Source: Burkholderiales bacterium 67-32 (GTDB lineage Bacteria > Pseudomonadota > Gammaproteobacteria > Burkholderiales > Burkholderiaceae_B). From it: a stretch of 64,000 bases of DNA. Within the stretch, counting starts at the first letter, position 1, and every line of letters starts with the position of its first letter. The translations under genes were made by a program, and so were the position numbers. Where the stretch lies: contig MKUP01000032.1 in the NCBI GenBank assembly GCA_001898625.1, positions 1-64,000 of the forward strand. The letters run 5' to 3'. The notes under the pieces are model-generated. The model did not search any database and was not told the DNA's origin. It saw nothing but the letters and a program-made list of their open reading frames with translations. Below, piece after piece: positions 45,587-53,568 of this stretch.

Positions 45587-46557
45587 GCCTGTCTCAGGAA
45601 CACGCCAGTGCCGTGCAGGTTGAAGTAGCGAGGGTTGTCCGCGAGCTTTCTTGCGGCGATCCGCTCGCCGACGGTGTCGAGGTATCTGCCATGGCCCGCC
45701 CAGTGGTCAAAAATTACGGCTCCACCTACGACAGTTCGCTCAGCCACAACGTTGACGATCGCGGACGCTGACGTGAAGTTGTCCGTGTCTACGAACGACA
45801 GAACGAGGTCCTGGTCGGCAAGCCGACGCACTGTATTGACCACGTCCCCTTCTACGATTTCAACGTTGCGTCCGGAGAACACGGCGCGCACGAGGTCGAC
45901 ATTGAGGAAGACGCAGTCGGGATGGTTGTACATGTCTAGCGGGCTACGCCTAGCAGGAAATCCGCCGAAGGTGTCGAAGCCGTACACCTTCCAGGATGCC
46001 CCCAGTTCTTCGATGAACCGCGACATGAGCATGGTCGTGCCGCCCTTAAACATGCCGAACTCAGCCACGACGCCCGACAGCCCTTGCCGGTGAGCATTGC
46101 GAAGACACTGGTATATGTGCACCAGGCAGTGCGGATAGCCGTTCGCCAGCGACGGAATGAACAGATCCCTGCGGACCCGGTCGAAAATCTCGTCACGAAA
46201 CTCGAAGTGGGCATAGCCGCCAATGAGCAGCCTTGTCGATGCCGGGAGTCGGTCGGCCACAGCCATAAGAAGTGCTTCCTTCCCAGCGTCCTCCGCGATC
46301 ACGACAATGTCAGGGCAGCAACTCGATATCTCGTCTAGAGAGCGGGCGGCCGCGACCGGTTGCAGCGAGAAGATCCCTTCGAGCTTGGCCGCACCCGTGA
46401 CGAAGGCTGGCAGCGCAGCCAGTTCGAAAGCGGCGCTACACCATCCAACGATCGCCACCTTTGCTCCCCCTGACAGGGCAATGATCGCGTCGTTGATTTT
46501 CTCTTTGAGTCGCTCGAGGTCGGCAGGCGGCATCGTCGGTTGGGTGTTCTCGCTCAT
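45583..46557 (-). CDS. TylF/MycF-like SAM-dependent methyltransferase with N-terminal Rossmann-like domain
   Basis: 324 residues. The N-terminal third (KVAIVGWCSAAFELAALPAF) is a Rossmann-like region of unknown ligand. The C-terminal methyltransferase has motif I region GVVAEFGMFKGGTTMLMSRF and KVYGFDTFGGFP, then the metal/substrate segment FVDTDNFTSASAIV. TylF-type enzymes O-methylate small molecules, so the target here may be a nucleotide or modified base. Overlaps both neighbours by 4 bases. Confidence 0.75.
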   Translation of the reverse strand: MSENTQPTMPPADLERLKEKINDAIIALSGGAKVAIVGWCSAAFELAALPAFVTGAAKLEGIFSLQPVAAARSLDEISSCCPDIVVIAEDAGKEALLMAVADRLPASTRLLIGGYAHFEFRDEIFDRVRRDLFIPSLANGYPHCLVHIYQCLRNAHRQGLSGVVAEFGMFKGGTTMLMSRFIEELGASWKVYGFDTFGGFPARRSPLDMYNHPDCVFLNVDLVRAVFSGRNVEIVEGDVVNTVRRLADQDLVLSFVDTDNFTSASAIVNVVAERTVVGGAVIFDHWAGHGRYLDTVGERIAARKLADNPRYFNLHGTGVFLRQA

Positions 46558-47201
46558 ACGAGTCTTTTGAGCGCGGCGGAAAACCGCTTCCCGCCGGACG
46601 CGAAATCGATGGGGTCAGCGATCAGTTCGTTGGGGTGCGCGGCGAGTTGCGGCTCCAGCCACGTGAGCAAGGGCTTGGTCTCCTCATCGATGAACACCCG
46701 GTAGTCCCGCGCGTTCTTGTCATAGCCCATCGCCTTACGCACAGACTGCGGCATCGCGGGGGCCCGGGTGCCGAAGTAGATAAATCGGTCGGAAAGCAAG
46801 ACGCGATTGATACGCGTGTCATGCGTCGTGTTGTCCGGGCACTGCTTGCCCGACACGAGGCTGTGCACCGAGTCTTCCTGCTTCCAGTGAGCACGCGGGC
46901 CATCACGGTGGTAGATGTTGTCTCCCACCAGCTTCTTGTACGAGCCGTTCCGCTTGGGTCGGCGACTGAGGAAAGTTGGGTCGGCCCAGTATTGATCGAA
47001 CGTCATCTCGTGCGTCACGACCATCGCGAAAATGCACCTCAGCGCAGGCGGAAGCTTGGAGCCCGTGAAACCCACGATCCAGTCGCCGGGTTGCGCATGC
47101 TCTCTGATTTTTGGCTTGCAGCAGGCTAGGCTGCAAAGTCCGCCAAAAGGGTTCGGCGCGAAACCGAGGTCGTAGCTGACCGCGTACAGATACGCTTTCA
47201 T
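46554..47201 (-). CDS. Nmad2-type nucleotide-modification-associated protein
   Basis: 215 residues from the ATG at 47201 (MKAYLYAVSYDLGFAPNPFG), with the shared Nmad2 opening, ACCKPKIREHAQPGDWIVG and the later PAMPQSVRK. Nmad domains are linked by comparative genomics to DNA modification clusters; their biochemistry is unknown. It lies 10 bases downstream of a TIR-like gene and overlaps the methyltransferase gene by 4 bases. Confidence 0.78.
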   Translation of the reverse strand: MKAYLYAVSYDLGFAPNPFGGLCSLACCKPKIREHAQPGDWIVGFTGSKLPPALRCIFAMVVTHEMTFDQYWADPTFLSRRPKRNGSYKKLVGDNIYHRDGPRAHWKQEDSVHSLVSGKQCPDNTTHDTRINRVLLSDRFIYFGTRAPAMPQSVRKAMGYDKNARDYRVFIDEETKPLLTWLEPQLAAHPNELIADPIDFASGGKRFSAALKRLV

Positions 47202-47211
47202 CAGATCGACC

Positions 47212-47706
47212 CTAGCAGATGCTGCGCGGCGCAGACCCCATCGGTTCCCGCTCACCACCATCCGGCTTCTCAAACGGTTCCTCGTCGCAGGTACCCTGTA
47301 TAGCGTCGATGATCTTGTCCGAGTTCCAGGCGACCAGTGCGTCGCCGTACTTCTTGAACGGCTCGGGGATGTCGTTCTCAGTCCCGCCGCGCTCGAACAC
47401 ACCGACGATCCGCTTTCCTTTCTCCTTCGCTGTGTTGATCTCCCAATCCACCCACGGGCGCGTATGAGTGTTCTTGCCAATCAACACGACGACCGTCGAC
47501 GCCCAGCTCATCTTCATTCGCAAGAGCCGCTTGATCGCGTGGTCGCTGACTAAGCCCCGGTCCAAGCGCGCCTGGTTCGCCGGCTTGGCCCGGATCGAGC
47601 TGTTCCGAATCTCGTGACCCGCGCGCGCCAGCATGTTCGTCAAGCGCGTGACCTGCGCATCATCCGCGTGATGATGGCTAATGAAGACGTGAGACCGATT
47701 CGCCAT
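47212..47706 (-). CDS. TIR-like protein (ThsB/DUF1863 group)
   Basis: 164 residues. TIR-like fold opening RSHVFISHHHADDAQV, the middle VVVLIGKNTHTRPWVDWEI with Glu89, then KGKRIVGVFERGG. ThsB-type TIR proteins make NAD-derived signal molecules in Thoeris immunity. A strong AGGAGG precedes the ATG. It is the first gene of the five-gene operon, so a TIR sensor may trigger the downstream nucleotide-modifying genes. No ThsA (SIR2-SLOG) is adjacent. Confidence 0.72.
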   Translation of the reverse strand: MANRSHVFISHHHADDAQVTRLTNMLARAGHEIRNSSIRAKPANQARLDRGLVSDHAIKRLLRMKMSWASTVVVLIGKNTHTRPWVDWEINTAKEKGKRIVGVFERGGTENDIPEPFKKYGDALVAWNSDKIIDAIQGTCDEEPFEKPDGGEREPMGSAPRSIC

Positions 47707-48413
47707 ATAGGCCCAACCTCCTAGAAGACGACCACACCGAATGAGAGACAGCTACTCGACGGCTGCCCGGGCTTCCCTGCGAGGCAACATCTTTTCGAGT
47801 TTTCGGAAACAAAGCCAAGCCCGCGCTCTCGATCGTAAAGATAGCACGCGCCGGCACCATGAGTGTTCGGCAAAACTCGTGCAGTTTCCGTTGCCGGGAA
47901 GCTTGAAATGCAGGAGATGACCCGCCTGCACGGCCGATTCCCACGGATTCATCATAAGTTTTGATGATGAGCCGTGACCGAAGTGGCCTGAATCCTGCTG
48001 CTCAGATTCGACGCAATTGCCGCGGGCAAGGGAAATTCACCTTACGCTCCTGCAGTGGCTTCAGATCTACTACCGGCAACTCGCCAATCAGACCACCGCC
48101 GTGGCGGGCTAGCTTAAACCAAACAGCTTCCGCGAAACCGGGGCGATTTAAAATCCATTTTTTCTTGTTCGCAGGAATGGGCGCTTGAAAGAGCTACGAT
48201 CAAGGATGCGCGAATTGCCCTTGCAGCCGAGGAGGCTCCTGCCTCCGATCACAGGCCGAAAAGGCGGTGGCGAGTCGCGCGTGTGCTAGATCCAGCGCCC
48301 ATCGAAAGGTCGAAGAGTCCGAATCGAGCGACGGGGCGCCGTGTACGACCACTGAACGCTTGGTTTGGAATCGAGCAAAAGGCTCGATCCGATCGCAACG
48401 AAGGAGAGTTGAT
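47707..48413. other. 707-bp non-coding gap with possible mobile-element remnant
   Basis: Separates the five-gene operon from the patatin gene. A plus-strand frame ending at 48112 (LTLLQWLQIYYRQLANQTTA) looks like the tail of a lost gene, followed by CTTAAACCAAACAGCTTCC, a style seen near insertion-sequence ends. I cannot name the element. The patatin promoter must lie in the right part. Confidence 0.4.
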
Positions 48414-50903
48414 TTGTCGAACAAACTGGAGCCAGATCAGGGTGCTGCGCACCAACTGCTGACTGAGATGCGTACGCGGATCGCATTGCAGCCCCTTCCC
48501 TATCAGTATGGCGTTGAGGCCCGTGCGCTAGAGAGCCTTTGGGAGTTGTTTGGTCTTGCGCGCGAGGCAATGAAGGCCCACCCGGGCTGCGAGAACTTCG
48601 CTCGCATCGCGACATGCATGCTCAATGTGCATATTCGGCCTGTCACCGCAAAGTGGCACCGCGCGCACAAAGCGGGCGTGCTCGACTCGAGGGACGGGGC
48701 CAATGAGTTCCGAGCAGAGCTCGCGCTCCTACGAAAGAAGCTCACCGAATTCGCTGCGCAGTTCCAAGTGATGGCGTATGGCACCAGTCAGCCTGATGAC
48801 GAAGCGCCGCCGGTTGTCTCTGATGGCGAGATTGACGCGTGCTTCAAATCTATGCAGTACGGCGTGGTGCCTTCAGACGCGCAGGCTCTCGCTGATGCCG
48901 AGGCGATCAACTCGTCCGAAAGGGGCGAAATTGCGGCTCGGCGCCGCATCTATGGAATCCAGAGGGATGAGCGCCAGGACGCGGTCGGACTTGCCCTGTC
49001 AGGGGGAGGCATTCGCTCAGCAACGTTCTGTCTGGGCGTCGTGCAAGTGCTCGCAGAGCGCGGGTTACTCAAGGATGTCGACTACCTGTCTACCGTCTCA
49101 GGAGGTGGCTACGTGGGAAGCTTTATCACCTCCCGGGTGGACGGAGCGGCTGGTGTGGGCTCTCTGGGACAGCCCTTCGGACCAGATACTGATGAAGTGA
49201 GGCACTTGCGACAGAACGCGAAGTATCTCGCGGCCAAGAATTTCGCGGGTCAATGGGGCATGGTGGCTAGCATGGTTGCGGGACTGCTGTTGAACCTGTC
49301 TGGTCCTCTTGCATTGCTGTGCGCGCTCGCCTTGATCACCGCGGCTCGATTCGATGCGAACTGGTTCCTGATCGCCTCCCAGTTGTGCGCAACGGCGAGT
49401 TTCGCTCTTCTTTTCACATATGCAGTGGTGCTGCGGTATGAGGCCGCAGCAAGATGGATCAAGAGAATCTTCGCCTTTTTCCTGGCGTTGTCGGTTGGAT
49501 TTCTCGCAGGATATTGGCTAAGTTTGGCCATCAGCACGCTCGGTTCGATGACTTGGTCGCCCGGCGTCACGGCTGCAGGTGTTGTTGCGATGGTGATTGC
49601 CCCCGGGATAGTCGTAGCGCTCATGAGGCTGCCATCCGTTTCGACCACGCGCAAGGTGATTTCGAACGCGCTGCTGTTTGCGGTCGGTTTGCTATTCCCG
49701 ATTCTTGTTCTGGTCGCTTTTTACGCGCTGCTGCATCTCGCAGTGCTACCACTGGATGTGAGCGCGTCCTTTGGGAACCCGTTGCGGTACATGAGCGGTC
49801 ACACGACCTTAATCATCGCGCTGGTTGTGTTCGCGCTCGTAGCCGTCGTTTTCGTCGACGTCAATCACACTGGGCTTCACCGACTGTACAGGGATCGGTT
49901 GGCAAAGACCTTTATCGATGCTCCTGGGCGAGATCACTTGCCGCTTGAAAGGGTCAATGAGCGCTCAAGAGCGCCCTACCATCTGATCAACGCTACGATC
50001 AATCTATCCTCGAGTGAGAACAGAGCGTTTAGGGACCGCCGCGGCGACTTCTTCCTCATGTCCAAGCACTGGATCGGATCGCGGGCTACGGGATACCGTC
50101 GTACCTCAGAGTGGAAGAATGGACGTACTCCGCTGTATCTTTCGACCGCGATGGCTGTATCCGGCGCGGCAGCATCACCACAAATGGGACTTTTGTCAAA
50201 GCCGGGCTTGGCACCGTTGCTGTCCTTGATGAACGTCCGTCTCAACTATTGGCTCAAGAACCCTGACTACCGATGTACATCCCGGCCTGGCTTCTTGTGC
50301 TTGTTGCGAGAGATGTCTGGGGTGGCCATGTCCGCCACGAGCAACTGGTTCAATCTCTCCGACGGAGGTCACATCGAGAATACGGGCGTGTACGAGTTGC
50401 TGCGACGCCGGTGCAAATTCATCATTTGCGTGGACGGGGAGGCTGACCCCAAATTCATGTTCGCGGGTCAAATGACTCTGGTGCGCCATGCCCAGATTGA
50501 CTTGGGCATCAGGCTTGAGCCAAGGCTCGATGAGATTCGATTTAATCCTGAATCGGGCGTCAGTAGATCGCACATCCATCTGTTGCGAGTGCACTATCCA
50601 GCCCGCCCCGGTGGTCACGCAGCAGAGATTGGCTTGATGCTCTACCTGAAGCTTTCAGTCACCGGTGACGAAGCGGAACTCCTGAAGCGCTATCGAATGC
50701 TCTATCCCGAGTTCCCGCATCAGTCGACAGTCAATCAGTTTTACGATGAAGAGCAGTTCGAGGCATATCGACAACTTGGTGTTCACGTCGCTGAAGGGGC
50801 GTTCTCGCCAGCGCTATTGACATCGGGAACGCACCTCACAAGTGTGAGAGATTGGTTTCGGGACCTGGCCGGCAACCTGCTAGAACCGTCGCACATGAAG
50901 TAG
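48414..50903 (+). CDS. Patatin-like phospholipase with membrane insertion
   Basis: 829 residues from the TTG at 48414, preceded by AAGGAGAG; the frame opens earlier at 48267 but its extra residues look non-coding. Patatin oxyanion loop LALSGGGIRSATF (about 195-207) and nucleophile Ser229 in TVSGGGYVGS. A block of about six membrane helices follows (about 271-486). The catalytic Asp650 is in LSDGGHIENTG. Patatin phospholipases degrade membranes as effectors in CBASS and similar abortive systems. The membrane helices lie inside the catalytic domain. Visible GC is lower than the core's. Confidence 0.85.
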   Translation: MSNKLEPDQGAAHQLLTEMRTRIALQPLPYQYGVEARALESLWELFGLAREAMKAHPGCENFARIATCMLNVHIRPVTAKWHRAHKAGVLDSRDGANEFRAELALLRKKLTEFAAQFQVMAYGTSQPDDEAPPVVSDGEIDACFKSMQYGVVPSDAQALADAEAINSSERGEIAARRRIYGIQRDERQDAVGLALSGGGIRSATFCLGVVQVLAERGLLKDVDYLSTVSGGGYVGSFITSRVDGAAGVGSLGQPFGPDTDEVRHLRQNAKYLAAKNFAGQWGMVASMVAGLLLNLSGPLALLCALALITAARFDANWFLIASQLCATASFALLFTYAVVLRYEAAARWIKRIFAFFLALSVGFLAGYWLSLAISTLGSMTWSPGVTAAGVVAMVIAPGIVVALMRLPSVSTTRKVISNALLFAVGLLFPILVLVAFYALLHLAVLPLDVSASFGNPLRYMSGHTTLIIALVVFALVAVVFVDVNHTGLHRLYRDRLAKTFIDAPGRDHLPLERVNERSRAPYHLINATINLSSSENRAFRDRRGDFFLMSKHWIGSRATGYRRTSEWKNGRTPLYLSTAMAVSGAAASPQMGLLSKPGLAPLLSLMNVRLNYWLKNPDYRCTSRPGFLCLLREMSGVAMSATSNWFNLSDGGHIENTGVYELLRRRCKFIICVDGEADPKFMFAGQMTLVRHAQIDLGIRLEPRLDEIRFNPESGVSRSHIHLLRVHYPARPGGHAAEIGLMLYLKLSVTGDEAELLKRYRMLYPEFPHQSTVNQFYDEEQFEAYRQLGVHVAEGAFSPALLTSGTHLTSVRDWFRDLAGNLLEPSHMK

Positions 50904-50914
50904 TACATCACCCC

Positions 50915-51487
50915 TTACGACGAAGGGCGTAACTTATGCGGACCCGCGCGCCATTGGTCAAACGGCAGGTAGTCTCCGGCATCACGATGAATCCAAAGAG
51001 TCGGTGTTGCACTTAGCATTGTGAAGTCAACATACGGGTAAAGGCCGACAAATTCATGGCCGGCATACCCTTCGGACGGGTTGTCCACAATAGGAAGAAC
51101 AGCCACGTTTCCATTGAATCCATCGAAATACCCAAGTTCCCATGGCATCCAGTTCGAGCGCTTCGCATTGGGCGTGAACAAGTACATCAGAGACGCGGAC
51201 TGGTCCATGCGTTTTCGCAGTTCAGCAGCTGTCTTTGATGTTACGTTCGTACGATCCAGCATTGGATCATCGATCCAATCTACATAGACTCTTTTCTTCG
51301 CATCTTCTAAAAGCAACTTTACGCCGAGCACCAGCTCTTCGTCGACCCGCGCATGTGACAGAAACACGTCGAATGAACCCTCCTTCACAGAAGCGGCTTC
51401 CATTACGAGCGAACGAGCGGTCTTGTTGCGTGCGGAGGTCTGCGCCTTAGCGCGCGTACGAACCTGACTCTCAGTTAACAAAGCCAT
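50915..51487 (-). CDS. TIR-domain protein
   Basis: 190 residues. A basic N-terminal tail precedes the TIR domain: GSFDVFLSHARVDEELV, then SASLMYLFTPNAKRSNWMPWELGYFDG with putative catalytic Glu117. TIR domains hydrolyse or cyclise NAD+ or transmit recognition. It is convergent with the patatin gene (11 bp apart) and divergent from the SLOG-TIR gene across 265 bp. Confidence 0.8.
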   Translation of the reverse strand: MALLTESQVRTRAKAQTSARNKTARSLVMEAASVKEGSFDVFLSHARVDEELVLGVKLLLEDAKKRVYVDWIDDPMLDRTNVTSKTAAELRKRMDQSASLMYLFTPNAKRSNWMPWELGYFDGFNGNVAVLPIVDNPSEGYAGHEFVGLYPYVDFTMLSATPTLWIHRDAGDYLPFDQWRAGPHKLRPSS

Positions 51488-51752
51488 TTACCATCCTCTG
51501 ATGAGAGCTGTTGCGCGAAAGAGCTGCGACGGGGGAATTAAGCATTGGGAGTTACTCCAGGAGCTAGAGCACTATCTCCCTGCGCAAGCCACAGGACATC
51601 TTGCGCGCGCGCAGTGCACATACAGCGAGCCACGTCTCGCCACAGGCCCTACTTCCCCAGGCGGTAGTATAGGCAGTTAAGTTCTTCTATAGCGTCAGCG
51701 TGGACGGACGCTTCGGGCGCTCGCCCCCCATTTTTGGATCAGAGGAGCGGAC

Positions 51753-52817
51753 TTGAAAATTTTCGTCATCGGAGGCCTCCCGTCCGACCGGCTGGAGTCT
51801 TCTTCGGAGGATCAGAAGACACTTGTACGGACGTGTCATGCGCTGGGCAAGGATCTGGCGCGTGCGGGACATGAAATCTTGTTGTGCAGCCCCTTTGAAG
51901 ATTCAGCTGACATCCATGTTCTACGCGGGGCCGCTGAACTCGGATGTGATCTTGACAATAAGGTGCGCTTCTTTTTCATGGATTCGCCGCTTGTCAGAGA
52001 ACGGCTGAATGCGGAAGTGTCCTCGCTTGGGCTCCAAAGCGTGGTTAGAGTGCCCAGTCCACCGCCGCAAACGGAAGATCGACAGGCCCAGCGTTACGCT
52101 TGGCTCCTTTGTCAATTGAATGCAATGGAATCCTGCCAAGTAGTCATTGCGCTGGGAGGCAATCCCAGTGGCGCGGCGAACATGCTTTTGCTGCTCGCCG
52201 ACGGTAAGCAGAAGACAATGCTGCCGCTTCCATTTCTCGGTGGTGCGGCCAAGCTTGCGTTCGATCGCCGTCGATATGAACTCAGAGACCGGCTAGGCGA
52301 AACTATTGAGGAACTTCACGGCGAGGCATGTGTTGCAAAGGCTTCCGATCTGGTAGAGGCCATTACAACACCGAGCGGTGCCGGCGGAGTTTCTGAAACT
52401 GACTCCCCTTTGTTCTTCATAAGCTATGCGCGAGATCGGCAAGGCGAGGCGGACTTTGTAGAAACACTCCTGCGACGCCGAAACCAGCGTGTGTTCCGAG
52501 ATGAGTCGGACTTTGGAGCTGGTCACTCGATCCCTACTCTCATTCGCGAGGCAATCTTCGAAGCAGATGTTTTCGTCGTCCTCTGGTCCTCCGCCTATGC
52601 ATGCAGTCCATGGTGTTTTGACGAGATGGAACTGGCTCTAGACAGGCACGAGGAAGGTAAGCTAAAGCTGTGGATCCTGAGGGTTGACGACACCAGGATC
52701 GTGCCGAAGCGCGCTCGCGACCTACTCTTCTATGATTCTTCCAGCCGCGCGGAGGTGGAAGGCCGGATGCTCCAACTTCTCGCGCAGTACGTTCCTGGAG
52801 GAGGGTTACTCAAGTGA
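51753..52817 (+). CDS. SLOG-TIR fusion protein
   Basis: 354 residues; TTG start with AGAGGAG upstream. N-terminal SLOG-like domain (1-205): MKIFVIGGLPSDRLE, SCQVVIALGGNPSGAANML and the end HGEACVAKASDLVE. C-terminal TIR (about 218-345): PLFFISYARDRQGEADFVE, FRDESDFGAGHS and ACSPWCFDEMELALD with Glu291/293 as catalytic candidates. In ThsA, SLOG senses a TIR-made cyclic ADP-ribose isomer; here the effector is TIR in place of SIR2. Stop overlaps the next start (GTGA). Confidence 0.82.
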   Translation: MKIFVIGGLPSDRLESSSEDQKTLVRTCHALGKDLARAGHEILLCSPFEDSADIHVLRGAAELGCDLDNKVRFFFMDSPLVRERLNAEVSSLGLQSVVRVPSPPPQTEDRQAQRYAWLLCQLNAMESCQVVIALGGNPSGAANMLLLLADGKQKTMLPLPFLGGAAKLAFDRRRYELRDRLGETIEELHGEACVAKASDLVEAITTPSGAGGVSETDSPLFFISYARDRQGEADFVETLLRRRNQRVFRDESDFGAGHSIPTLIREAIFEADVFVVLWSSAYACSPWCFDEMELALDRHEEGKLKLWILRVDDTRIVPKRARDLLFYDSSSRAEVEGRMLQLLAQYVPGGGLLK

Positions 52818-53392
52818 GCTATCAGTTTGGTCTCGGGTCTCTACTCAGAACGCCTCCTAAACGACGGTGCTTCATCTCATACCACCACGCTGACGAACAG
52901 GCTGTTCGCAACTTCATTCAAGTGTTCTCAGTAGCCGGAGAAATCTTCAGCCATCGTGCTTTGGGACTGGAGATGGAACCGGACATCGTAAACAGTCACG
53001 ACACTGATTATGTGATGCGCAGAATACGCGAGCGCTACATGGCCGATACGTCAGTCACGATAGTCATGTTGGGGCAAAGCACTTGGAAACGGCGCTATGT
53101 TGACTGGGAAATTGCAGCCTCATTACGAAATGCACCGAATGCACCCGCCAACGGATTGCTTGGCGTCCACCTTCCAGGCTTCTCCAGAGACCTTCACCAA
53201 TATCCATCCCGGTTCGACGCCAATCTCACACCTCTCGGCTCGGCTCAGGTGGACTGCTATGCGCGATGGATCGACTATCCAGCCAATGACTTCGTTCTTA
53301 CGGAGGCTATCGAGGCCGCCTTCCAGCGGCGACGCACTCACGCACACTGGATCGCCAATTCTGCCCCCCGCTTCGCGTACAACAGGCAGTGA
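52814..53392 (+). CDS. ThsB-like TIR protein (DUF1863 group)
   Basis: 192 residues, GTG start overlapping the SLOG-TIR stop. Opening PPKRRCFISYHHADEQAV, then DTDYVMRRIRERYMADTSVT and WKRRYVDWEIAASLRN with Glu99. Resembles the ThsB family that produces NAD-derived signals upon phage infection. Coupled translation with SLOG-TIR supports one sensor-effector module. A second ThsB-like protein is encoded at 47212-47706, divergent in sequence. Confidence 0.82.
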   Translation: MSYQFGLGSLLRTPPKRRCFISYHHADEQAVRNFIQVFSVAGEIFSHRALGLEMEPDIVNSHDTDYVMRRIRERYMADTSVTIVMLGQSTWKRRYVDWEIAASLRNAPNAPANGLLGVHLPGFSRDLHQYPSRFDANLTPLGSAQVDCYARWIDYPANDFVLTEAIEAAFQRRRTHAHWIANSAPRFAYNRQ

Positions 53393-53408
53393 CTCACCAG
53401 AAAGACCC

Positions 53409-53432
53409 AGATAAACCGATCGTAGTTTATCT
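53409..53432 (+). terminator. Hairpin downstream of the ThsB-like gene
   Basis: AGATAAAC, eight-base loop, GTTTATCT forms a perfect 8-bp inverted repeat 16 bases after the ThsB-like stop. No T-tract follows, so it may be a weak terminator or a regulatory site for the convergent Fic gene. Confidence 0.4.
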
Positions 53433-53568
53433 GCCCGGTCAGGGCGCGGAGCGTATGGTCGCCGCACCACCAACATCCGTGGCACGAATGACAGGTTTCG
53501 AATGCGACAGCCGTTCAGCTTTGAACCTCGACCGACCGCAACCAGTCTGAAGCGGTCCGGAGAGCAGA

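Noticed and set aside
48267-48413. Longer N-terminus of the patatin gene from the first ATG
   Set aside because: Residues are low-complexity and there is a good AAGGAGAG before TTG 48414.
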